In this document: one piece after another, positions 1 to 4,846 of the stretch
Layout of the letters: each line of letters opens with the position of its first letter
Position numbering within the stretch: the first letter of the stretch is position 1
Assembly (NCBI GenBank): GCA_025966435.1
Contig: JAICRQ010000257.1
Coordinates: forward strand, 1-5,550
Origin: Anaerolineales bacterium
GTDB lineage: Bacteria; Chloroflexota; Anaerolineae; Anaerolineales; Villigracilaceae
Direction of reading: 5' to 3'
DNA: 5,550 nt
Notes under the pieces: model-generated
Database searches by the model: none
Seen by the model: only the letters and a program-made list of their open reading frames with translations
What the model was told of the DNA's origin: nothing
Position numbers and translations under genes: made by a program

Positions 1-307
1 AGGAGAAAAAGGGCTGTGCCCATTCACGGTCATATTCGGAGGGGATGTTTGGGCTATCAGGATGAGAGTGGAAAACACCGATCAGACTCAGCCCAAGCTC
101 ATCTGCTTTCAATTCTGCCTGGAGATAATCCTGCGGGGTGAACAAGAAGCGATTATGCCGCGCGCCATCCTCGCGCGAATTTGCCAGCGCCAGAATCTCT
201 TTGACCTCACCCGCTTCGCCGATCAAGAATCCCGCACCTTCTTCCGGATAGGCTTTCTCCACGTGCGCGTTCATCTGCTCGATCAAATGAGCCGGCACAA
301 CCAGCAT
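1..307 (-). CDS. mec: JAMM/Mov34 (M67) metallopeptidase, Mec-like, C-terminus cut by window edge
   Basis: Zinc metallopeptidase of the JAMM (MPN+) family. In the Mycobacterium pathway, Mec hydrolyses the CysO-Cys adduct to free cysteine and recycle the carrier; I infer that role here from the neighbours. The 102 residues in the window begin MLVVPAHLIEQ. They show the catalytic glutamate in PEEGAGFLIG (about residue 23) and the complete metal motif HSHPDSPNIPSEYD: His80, His82, Ser90 and Asp93, with spacing H-S-H-P-x6-S-x2-D. Many relatives have Cys-Gly after the glutamate; here it is Ala-Gly. The family is usually about 140 residues, so roughly 35-45 C-terminal residues lie outside. The ATG overlaps the cysM stop in TAATG, which implies translational coupling and a shared transcript. 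I see no separate promoter. The family call is secure; the substrate is inferred. Confidence 0.93.
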   Translation of the reverse strand, partial: MLVVPAHLIEQMNAHVEKAYPEEGAGFLIGEAGEVKEILALANSREDGARHNRFLFTPQDYLQAELKADELGLSLIGVFHSHPDSPNIPSEYDREWAQPFFS

Positions 308-1257
308 TACTTTTGCTCCCACAGGGATTTGTCGCTCAGGTACTTATAGCCCGCATCGGGGAAGAGGGTGACTACCACGCCTTCCTCCAGTTCCTCAGCC
401 ACGCGCAGCGCGGCGACCGCCGCCGCGCCGGAGGAGATCCCCACGAACAGCCCTTCTTCACGCGCCAGGCGCAGAACCATTTCGTGCGCGTCTTCTGTGC
501 GGACTTCACGCGTTTCGTCTGCAAACGCCGGATCGTAGATTCCCGGCTTGATGGCAGTCGGCATATGCTTGAGTCCTTCAAGTCCATGGAAGGATGCGTC
601 TGGCTGGAAGCCGATAATTTTCACATCAGGCAGTTGCTCGCGCAGATATCTACCTGTGCCGATGAGTGTGCCAGACGTGCCGAGCCCCGCCACAAAGTGA
701 GTCACCTGTTCACCGGTCTGGCGCAGGATTTCCGGTCCAGTAGATTTGTAATGCGCCTTCCAGTTGGCTTCATTATTGTATTGATTCGCGTACCAGTAGA
801 GGTTGGGATTTTCGGCAGCCAGTTGGCGCGCTATCAGAATCGCACCATCCGAGCCTTCGGTGGGATCCGTCAGAATCAGCTCGGCGCCGAGGGTACGCAG
901 AATCGCAATCCGCTCCAGGCTTGCACTGGCAGGGACAGCGAGCGTGACCGGAATCCCCAAGGTTGCGCCGAAGGTGGCGTAGGAAATCCCCATGTTGCCA
1001 GATGTCGAATCGAGGAGGCGCTTCCCATTTGCGAGGTCGTCGTTTGCCAGAGCCGTGCGGATGATGTTCAATGCAGGCCGGTCCTTCACCGAACCGCCAG
1101 GGTTGAACCATTCGGCTTTGGCAAAGACTTTCACGCGCGGAGATAGCGCCCGACCCAGCTTCCGAAGCGGGAGGAGCGGAGTATTGCCCACATGCGCGGT
1201 TAAGTCCGCGATTGAGTCCAGATTTGATTGATCCACTTTATAGTCGAGTAACGTCAT
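307..1257 (-). CDS. cysM: PLP-dependent cysteine synthase, CysM type
   Basis: Fold-type II PLP enzyme making cysteine by beta-replacement on an activated serine. With CysO as sulfur donor the acceptor would be O-phosphoserine (inference). The 316-residue protein has the usual family length. PLP lysine Lys58 lies in NPGGSVKDRPA, the substrate loop STSGNMG spans 84-90, and the phosphate-binding GLGTSGT spans 191-197. GISSGA (273-278) and FPDAGYKYLS (299-308) match CysM rather than classical CysK. By hand alignment, Lys230 in FHGLEGLKHM falls where I recall M. tuberculosis CysM having its phosphoserine-selecting Arg220, so a basic residue is kept. I chose the ATG at 1257, which has AAAGGA only three bases upstream. 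A TTG at 1290 would add 11 residues, but it lies in the T tract of the leader terminator. Transcription probably passes through the attenuator upstream; mec follows, overlapping by one base. Confidence 0.95.
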   Translation of the reverse strand: MTLLDYKVDQSNLDSIADLTAHVGNTPLLPLRKLGRALSPRVKVFAKAEWFNPGGSVKDRPALNIIRTALANDDLANGKRLLDSTSGNMGISYATFGATLGIPVTLAVPASASLERIAILRTLGAELILTDPTEGSDGAILIARQLAAENPNLYWYANQYNNEANWKAHYKSTGPEILRQTGEQVTHFVAGLGTSGTLIGTGRYLREQLPDVKIIGFQPDASFHGLEGLKHMPTAIKPGIYDPAFADETREVRTEDAHEMVLRLAREEGLFVGISSGAAAVAALRVAEELEEGVVVTLFPDAGYKYLSDKSLWEQK

Positions 1258-1288
1258 ATATCCTTTAAATAGAATACAGCCAACAGCC

Positions 1289-1352
1289 AAAATAAAAGAA
1301 CGGCGACCAAACGCCTCGCGAGATTGAGCACGCGGGAGTCGTCCACCGTTCT
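1289..1352 (-). terminator. Leader terminator (3:4 helix) upstream of cysM
   Basis: In the minus-strand transcript, AGAACGGTGG (1352-1343) pairs with TCGCCGTTCT (1306-1297). This makes a ten-pair stem with two G-U pairs. It encloses a smaller hairpin around CGCG (1334-1331 with 1320-1317). The stem is followed at once by TTTATTTT (1296-1289), typical of an intrinsic terminator. It lies 32 bases before the cysM ATG, so it would stop transcription of cysM and mec unless disrupted. Its 5' arm is also the 3' arm of the competing antiterminator. Confidence 0.72.
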
Positions 1353-1434
1353 GAGAGCTGCTGACTGCGGGAGGTGTCTCAGGCGGTGGTTACGAGCCCC
1401 GCCGTAGACACAAGCAATAGTTAAGAGTTTTCAT
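1297..1434 (-). promoter_or_regulatory. Predicted cysteine-responsive transcription attenuator
   Basis: Three alternative helices are visible in the cysM leader RNA. Helix 1:2: GTGTCT (1411-1406) pairs with AGACAC (1379-1374), and GGCGGGG (1403-1397) pairs with CCACCGCC (1389-1382, one bulged A). Helix 2:3: CCACCG (1389-1384) pairs with CGGTGG (1348-1343), and CTGAGA (1382-1377) pairs with TCTCAG (1356-1351). Helix 3:4 is the terminator. Adjacent helices share bases, so they exclude each other. A ribosome stalled at the Cys codons (1416-1414, 1410-1408) would mask strand 1 and let 2:3 form, giving readthrough. A ribosome reaching the stop at 1390 would cover strand 2 and let 3:4 form. With no translation, 1:2 plus 3:4 also terminates. 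The pairings are read directly from sequence; the response to cysteine is inferred from the trp/his-type logic. Confidence 0.7.
1390..1434 (-). CDS. 14-residue leader peptide with two cysteine codons
   Basis: Short reading frame MKTLNYCLCLRRGS with ATG at 1434 and TAA at 1392-1390. It starts about 16 bases after the predicted transcription start. Codons 7 (TGC) and 9 (TGT) encode cysteine, which is high for a rare amino acid in a 14-residue peptide placed before a cysteine synthase gene. Codon 9 lies in the 5' arm of the protector helix, and the stop codon directly abuts antiterminator strand CCACCG. This is the geometry expected of a regulatory leader whose translation, not its product, matters. 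No strong Shine-Dalgarno sequence is seen, so initiation may be weak or depend on the very short 5' UTR. Cysteine-codon leader attenuators are known in mycobacteria; homology to those is not implied. Translation is unproven. Confidence 0.65.
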   Translation of the reverse strand: MKTLNYCLCLRRGS

Positions 1435-1457
1435 AGTACTTTAGTATGATGACGGCT

Positions 1458-1485
1458 ATTTTACTGTTCTTACCTGAATTGTCAA
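1458..1485 (-). promoter_or_regulatory. Sigma-70-type promoter for the cysM-mec leader
   Basis: The minus strand carries a consensus -35 TTGACA (1485-1480), a 16-base spacer and a -10 TAAAAT (1463-1458). The start would fall near 1451, giving a leader of about 195 bases before the cysM ATG. The -35 region TTGACAATTCA is identical over 11 bases to that of the EF-G-gene promoter in this window. Confidence 0.75.
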
Positions 1486-1504
1486 GTGAATAATTGATGA
1501 TGGC

Positions 1505-1551
1505 GTAGTAACGACTTCAGTCGTCCAAAAAACGACTGAAGTCGTTACTAC
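1505..1551. repeat. 20-bp perfect inverted repeat built of nested palindromes
   Basis: Arms 1505-1524 and 1532-1551 are exact reverse complements around a seven-base centre, CCAAAAA. Each arm also contains a smaller palindrome, ACGACT-NN-AGTCGT, so the element is two inverted copies of a self-complementary unit. It sits three bases beyond the cysO stop and 19 bases before the cysM -35. Such perfect nested symmetry in a gap between genes is typical of short dispersed palindromic elements, and similar units seem familiar to me from other bacterial genomes. Copy number cannot be judged from one window. Confidence 0.85.
1527..1546 (-). terminator. Probable intrinsic terminator of cysO inside the palindrome
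   Basis: In the cysO transcript, the first arm of the palindrome can fold alone as AACGAC (1546-1541), loop TTCA, GTCGTT (1536-1531), followed by TTTT (1530-1527). This six-pair hairpin with a U tract ends nine bases past the cysO stop. The longer 20-bp hairpin, with the U tract in its loop, is the competing fold. Confidence 0.5.
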
Positions 1552-1554
1552 AGC

Positions 1555-1827
1555 CTACCCTCCCGCCGCGGAAGCCATCAAAATGACTTTGTCTTCCTCG
1601 TTTAGAGCCGTATCCATCCCTTTCAGATCACGAATATGTGTTCCGTTGACGAAAACATTAAAGTGCCTTCTTAAGTTGCCTTCCGAGTCCACGAGGTGGA
1701 ACTTAATCGATGGGTATTCCTGAATGACTCGCTCCACGACTTCTTTCACCGTCACCGCGGGCACAAAAAACTCGGCCTGATTATCGACATAATACTTCAT
1801 CACAGCAGGGAAGCGGACGGTCGGCAT
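1555..1827 (-). CDS. cysO: MoaD/ThiS-family sulfur carrier protein, CysO-like
   Basis: Small ubiquitin-fold sulfur carrier of 90 residues (MPTVRFPAVMK... to ...MASAAGG). The C-terminal Gly-Gly is where an E1-like enzyme adenylates the carrier and sulfur is loaded as a thiocarboxylate. The C-terminal half, with RRHFNVFVNGTHIR (53-66) and the ending AAGG, closely resembles what I recall of M. tuberculosis CysO (93 residues, ending AVAGG). With cysM and mec downstream, a role as sulfur donor for cysteine synthesis is favoured over molybdopterin (MoaD) or thiamine (ThiS) synthesis, whose partner genes are absent here. I chose the ATG at 1827: the frame extends upstream to a GTG at 1911, but that would run through the EF-G-gene terminator. 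No Shine-Dalgarno sequence precedes 1827. A -10 element six bases upstream suggests a leaderless mRNA. The activating E1 enzyme (MoeZ-like) is not in the window. Confidence 0.9.
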   Translation of the reverse strand: MPTVRFPAVMKYYVDNQAEFFVPAVTVKEVVERVIQEYPSIKFHLVDSEGNLRRHFNVFVNGTHIRDLKGMDTALNEEDKVILMASAAGG

Positions 1828-1833
1828 AGGGAT

Positions 1834-1862
1834 ATTGTATTGGAAAGTAAACAGGTACACAA
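1834..1862 (-). promoter_or_regulatory. Promoter of cysO giving a leaderless transcript
   Basis: The minus strand has TTGTGT (1862-1857), a 17-base spacer and TACAAT (1839-1834). The A of the cysO ATG is the seventh base after the -10, so transcription would start on or beside the start codon. This fits the absence of a ribosome binding site. The -35 is a weak match (TTG only). The 9-base repeat AAGTAAACA (plus strand, 1845-1853 and 1861-1869) overlaps the spacer and -35. Confidence 0.6.
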
Positions 1863-1932
1863 GTAAACAAAAAGAAGACAGTCTTTCAACTGTCTTCTTC
1901 ACACTTCTCACCTTCTATTTCTACTTTCCAAT
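1839..1932. repeat. 94-bp imperfect inverted repeat around the EF-G-gene terminator
   Basis: ATTGGAAAGTA (1839-1849) and TACTTTCCAAT (1922-1932) are perfect 11-bp inverted repeats. The innermost 11 bp (1872-1882 with 1889-1899) are also perfect. Both arms are exactly 44 bases around a six-base centre, but the intervening 22 bases match poorly. The outer end is two bases from the EF-G-gene stop, and the other end touches the cysO -10 box. Confidence 0.6.
1865..1899 (-). terminator. Intrinsic terminator of the EF-G-like gene
   Basis: In the minus-strand transcript, AAGAAGACAGT (1899-1889), loop TGAAAG and ACTGTCTTCTT (1882-1872) form a perfect 11-pair stem. It is followed by TTTGTTT (1871-1865), and the stem itself ends in Ts. 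It starts 36 bases after the EF-G-like stop codon and before the cysO promoter, so cysO is probably not cotranscribed with the GTPase gene. The plus strand lacks a T tract, so termination looks one-directional. Confidence 0.88.
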
Positions 1933-1934
1933 CA

Positions 1935-4016
1935 CTATTCTTCCTTCTTCGCTTCCATTTCCTTCTTATGGGCTTCGATGATCGGTGTTGCCACATGGTT
2001 GGGTACCACATCATAATGATGCAAATCCATAGTGAAGTAGCCGCGCCCTCCGGTGATGGAACGAATCTGTGTTGTGTAGTGACCCATCTCCGCCATGGGC
2101 ACATGGGCAATGATTGTCGTGGAGCCACGCTCTGTTTCCGTGCCCTGGACGCGTCCGCGGCGGGTGTTGAGGTCGCTCATCACATCGCCCATGTTCGCGT
2201 CCGGCACAGTCACGCGCACTTCCATAATCGGCTCGAACAGCACCGGACCCGCGCTTTGCACGGCGAGCTTGAACGCCTCACGACCCGCGATTTCGAACGC
2301 TACCGGCTTGGAGTCTACTTCGTGCTCCTTGCCATCATACACGATCACTTTCACATTGTTCATCGGATATCCGGCAAAGGCGCCGCGTTCCATGGTGGAT
2401 TTGATACCTTTTTCAATAGGAGGCAGATAGGATTTCGAGAGATTCATACCGACGAGTTCGTCAGTGAATTCAAAATCGCCTTCGTGATACGGCTCAATGC
2501 GCAGATGGACTTCACCAAATTGACCCGCGCCACCAGATTGCTTCTTGTGACGATATTGCGCAGTAGCTTTGCGTGTGATGCCTTCGCGATAAGGAATCTT
2601 CGGCTCATGTGTAGCGAGTCCCACCTGGAATTTGGTTTGCGCCCGATGAAGGGCAACATCAATATGCTGATCTCCCATACCCTGTAAAACAGTTTCGTGG
2701 GTGATGGGGTCGTTTTGCCAGCTGAGAGTCATATCCTCTTCGACCAGACGGGTAAGTGTGGGCGAGATTTTTGCGGCATCTGCCTGCGTCTTGGGAGTAA
2801 CCGCCACCCGATACAGGGCCGCCGGAAATTGCGGCTTTTCCATGGTCAGCGGATGATTCTTGTCGCAGAGTGTATCTCCTGTGGACGTCGCTGTTAATTT
2901 GGAGACAGAGGCAATATCGCCTGCGTGCACAACTTTGGCAGGGATGGCTTCCTTGCCGCGCTGGAAATGCAGGCCTGCCATACGTTCTTCCACATTTTTA
3001 TTTTGATTCCAGATACGTGTGTCTCCCTGAATAGAACCGGAGAACACACGGAAGTACGTCATCTTGCCGACAAAGGGATCGGCGGTCGTCTTCCAGACGT
3101 ACGCGGCGAGCGGTTCGGTATCAGATGCCTTCAGGACCTCCTCACCGTTCCTGCCCTGTGCCACCCGTTTGGGACCATTCAACGGCGAAGGCATCAAGTC
3201 CACGATGTCGTTGAGCAGCGCGAGGATGCCGATCTCGCGTCCGCCCGCGGCGCAGAAGACCGGGATAAAGTCACCAGCGCAGACCACGTCCTTCAGACCG
3301 CGAACCATTTCTTCGTCGCTGAGCACACCATTCTCCAGATATTTTTCCATCAGCTCGTCTTCCCCCTCCGCCGCAGCTTCCACGAGATTGAAATGAGCCT
3401 GCTCTGCCGCTTCTTTCAGTTCTGCCGGGATCTCGGCGGTTGTCTTGCCATCACCCATGTAAGACTTCATGCCAATGACGTCCACCACGCCCTTAAAGTC
3501 ATGTTTCTCACCAATTGGCAGGTGTACGCGGATCGTTCGCTTGCCCTGCCTGCGCACGAACTCTTCCAGCGATGCATAGGTCTTGTCGAAGTCAGCGTTT
3601 TCACGATCCATTTTGTTGATCAGGAAAAAACGAGGCAGACCGAATTCGTCGGCATAGCGCCACGCCAGCTCGGTCCCCACTTCCACCCCGGCAACTGCAT
3701 CTACTAAAATAATCGCGCCGTCGGCTACACTCAGGGCGGAGATGGTTTCGCCGATGAAATCTGTGTAACCGGGCGCGTCGATGACGTTTATTTTATGATC
3801 ACGATGCTCTACAGGGATGACACTGGAATAGATGGAAATATTTCGACGGGTCTCTTCCTCATCGTAATCTGAGACGGTCGTCCCATCCTCGACCTTTCCA
3901 AGACGGGTGGTGGCTCCGGCTGCATGCAAGAATGCCTCCGCCAGCATTGTTTTCCCCGCGCCTCCATGCGAGACCAGCGCGATGTTGCGAAGAAACTCGG
4001 TGGTATACTCTTTCAT
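1935..4016 (-). CDS. fusA: EF-G-like translational GTPase (EF-G-2 type)
   Basis: A 693-residue cytosolic GTPase of the EF-G family, which catalyses ribosomal translocation or, for divergent paralogues, less defined ribosome functions. The order is complete: G domain 1-280, domain II about 300-390, domain III about 395-475, domain IV about 480-600 (HKKQSGGAGQFG at 490-501), and domain V from about 600 to the acidic-basic tail. G1 is SHGGAGKT (16-23) instead of GHVDAGKT. Switch I has RRNISI (57-62). G3 is DAPGYTDF (80-87), with Tyr84 where canonical EF-G has the catalytic histidine. G4 is NKMD (134-137). This set fits the EF-G-2/EF-G-like branch rather than housekeeping FusA, and no rpsL/rpsG/tuf neighbours are present. 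The ATG at 4016 follows AGGAAGGG by seven bases. It has its own promoter and terminator. The symbol fusA is loose: a paralogue name may fit better. Confidence 0.93.
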   Translation of the reverse strand: MKEYTTEFLRNIALVSHGGAGKTMLAEAFLHAAGATTRLGKVEDGTTVSDYDEEETRRNISIYSSVIPVEHRDHKINVIDAPGYTDFIGETISALSVADGAIILVDAVAGVEVGTELAWRYADEFGLPRFFLINKMDRENADFDKTYASLEEFVRRQGKRTIRVHLPIGEKHDFKGVVDVIGMKSYMGDGKTTAEIPAELKEAAEQAHFNLVEAAAEGEDELMEKYLENGVLSDEEMVRGLKDVVCAGDFIPVFCAAGGREIGILALLNDIVDLMPSPLNGPKRVAQGRNGEEVLKASDTEPLAAYVWKTTADPFVGKMTYFRVFSGSIQGDTRIWNQNKNVEERMAGLHFQRGKEAIPAKVVHAGDIASVSKLTATSTGDTLCDKNHPLTMEKPQFPAALYRVAVTPKTQADAAKISPTLTRLVEEDMTLSWQNDPITHETVLQGMGDQHIDVALHRAQTKFQVGLATHEPKIPYREGITRKATAQYRHKKQSGGAGQFGEVHLRIEPYHEGDFEFTDELVGMNLSKSYLPPIEKGIKSTMERGAFAGYPMNNVKVIVYDGKEHEVDSKPVAFEIAGREAFKLAVQSAGPVLFEPIMEVRVTVPDANMGDVMSDLNTRRGRVQGTETERGSTTIIAHVPMAEMGHYTTQIRSITGGRGYFTMDLHHYDVVPNHVATPIIEAHKKEMEAKKEE

Positions 4017-4151
4017 GAATATGCCCTTCCTATCATGGATGTGTTTGTAATACCGCTCGTGTTATTAATAAATGAACTCTTAATAGTATTACAGGTTAAA
4101 ACTTAAGCTTCAAGCTCACTTATAGATTGTGCGGCACTTTGTAGCTGCGTG

Positions 4152-4180
4152 ATTGTAAAAGAACTCAATTGAATTGTCAA
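4152..4180 (-). promoter_or_regulatory. Sigma-70-type promoter of the EF-G-like gene
   Basis: The minus strand has a perfect -35 TTGACA (4180-4175), a 17-base spacer and TACAAT (4157-4152), a near-consensus strong promoter. The start would fall near 4145, leaving an untranslated leader of about 130 bases. The leader holds a near-palindrome, CTTAAGCTTCAAG (plus strand, 4102-4114), but no riboswitch I recognise. The divergent methyltransferase gene starts 39 bases upstream of this -35. I see no convincing plus-strand promoter in the 202-base gap. Confidence 0.8.
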
Positions 4181-4218
4181 AGTGAGGCGTTTCCGGCTTT
4201 CGTTCCAGGAAATTCCAT

Positions 4219-4842
4219 TTGCTGTCTGACATTTATACAAACGTGCGAAATCTGTTCCGCCGCTTCCTTTTCCACTACTGGTATTTCCAGCAGCCGCCCT
4301 GGGATACGGGCATTTCTCCCCCTGAATTACTCGAATTTATCCAAAATCACAGACCCGGGCGCGCCATCGACATCGGCTGCGGCACCGGGACAAACGTGAT
4401 CACCCTCGCCCAGGCAGGCTGGGACGTGACGGGCGTGGATTTTGCGCCGCGCGCCATCAAACTTGCGCGACAAAAAGCCGCTACAGCCGGTGTGCAGGCG
4501 GAGTTTTTGATTAAGGACGCGACGGCCCTGGAGAGGATCCAGGGTCCATTCGACCTCGCGTTCGACTTGGGCTGTTTTCACGGGGTTCCACAAAAGGGAC
4601 GCGCAAAATATCTGAAACAACTCCATCGGATTCTAGCTCCAGGTGGATTCTGGTTGATGTATGGCTTCCTCAAGACCGATCTCAGTCAACCCGGGACAGG
4701 GCTGGCGGAATGGGATATCGACCAGATTCTCACCCGCCTGGCTCTCATCTGGCGCCGCGACGGTGTCGACCAGCGAGACAAGCCTTCCGCCTGGTTCCTG
4801 TTTCAAAAACAAGCAGAACTACCTGCTGGGGTGCAGTTATAA
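4219..4842 (+). CDS. Class I SAM-dependent methyltransferase, substrate unknown
   Basis: A 207-residue Rossmann-fold methyltransferase. The SAM-binding motif I is AIDIGCGTGTN (49-59). The acidic residue after strand 2 is Asp74 in GVDFAP. The motif II/III region is KDATAL (99-104), then FDLAFDLGCFHGV (111-123), and the post-motif is LAPGGFWLMYGF (139-150). The N-terminal PPWDTGISPPEL (26-37) is a pattern I associate with small methyltransferases of the TehB/thiopurine type, but the substrate cannot be read from sequence. The start is TTG at 4219, preceded by AGGA (4207-4210) at eight bases; no ATG fits as well in this frame. There is no signal peptide, so it is cytosolic. The 6-phosphogluconolactonase gene follows after four bases, indicating a shared transcript. 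It is divergent from the EF-G-like gene. Confidence 0.9.
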   Translation: MLSDIYTNVRNLFRRFLFHYWYFQQPPWDTGISPPELLEFIQNHRPGRAIDIGCGTGTNVITLAQAGWDVTGVDFAPRAIKLARQKAATAGVQAEFLIKDATALERIQGPFDLAFDLGCFHGVPQKGRAKYLKQLHRILAPGGFWLMYGFLKTDLSQPGTGLAEWDIDQILTRLALIWRRDGVDQRDKPSAWFLFQKQAELPAGVQL

Positions 4843-4846
4843 GATT

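Noticed and set aside
313..1146. Long plus-strand open frame opposite cysM
   Set aside because: Its product is rich in Arg/His/Cys with no recognisable domain; it is the antisense shadow of a clearly conserved gene.
1258..1290. Alternative TTG start at 1290 for the cysteine synthase
   Set aside because: It lies in the T tract of the leader terminator without a ribosome binding site. The ATG at 1257 has AAAGGA upstream and fits family length.
1289..1434. T-box riboswitch upstream of cysM, suggested by GGTGG followed by CCCGCG on the minus strand
   Set aside because: The bases between GGTGG and CCGCG do not fit the T-box consensus, and no stem I with AG bulge or GNUG loop is visible. The Cys-codon reading frame with three alternating helices explains the leader better.
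1289..1480. SAM (S-box) or other sulfur-related riboswitch in the same leader
   Set aside because: None of the conserved core motifs I know for these riboswitches is present, and the pairing pattern is that of a translation-dependent attenuator.
1828..1911. N-terminal extension of the sulfur carrier from GTG at 1911
   Set aside because: It would translate through the perfect terminator hairpin of the EF-G-like gene, and the extra residues resemble nothing in the family. The ATG at 1827 gives the normal length.
2925..3707. Long plus-strand open frame opposite the EF-G-like gene
   Set aside because: Antisense shadow of a conserved GTPase gene, with no start signals and low-plausibility composition.
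4017..4218. Plus-strand promoter for the methyltransferase-pgl pair
   Set aside because: Several AT-rich near matches exist, such as TTAATA-16-TATTAC at 4065-4092, but none is better than expected by chance in this AT-rich gap, so no feature is claimed.
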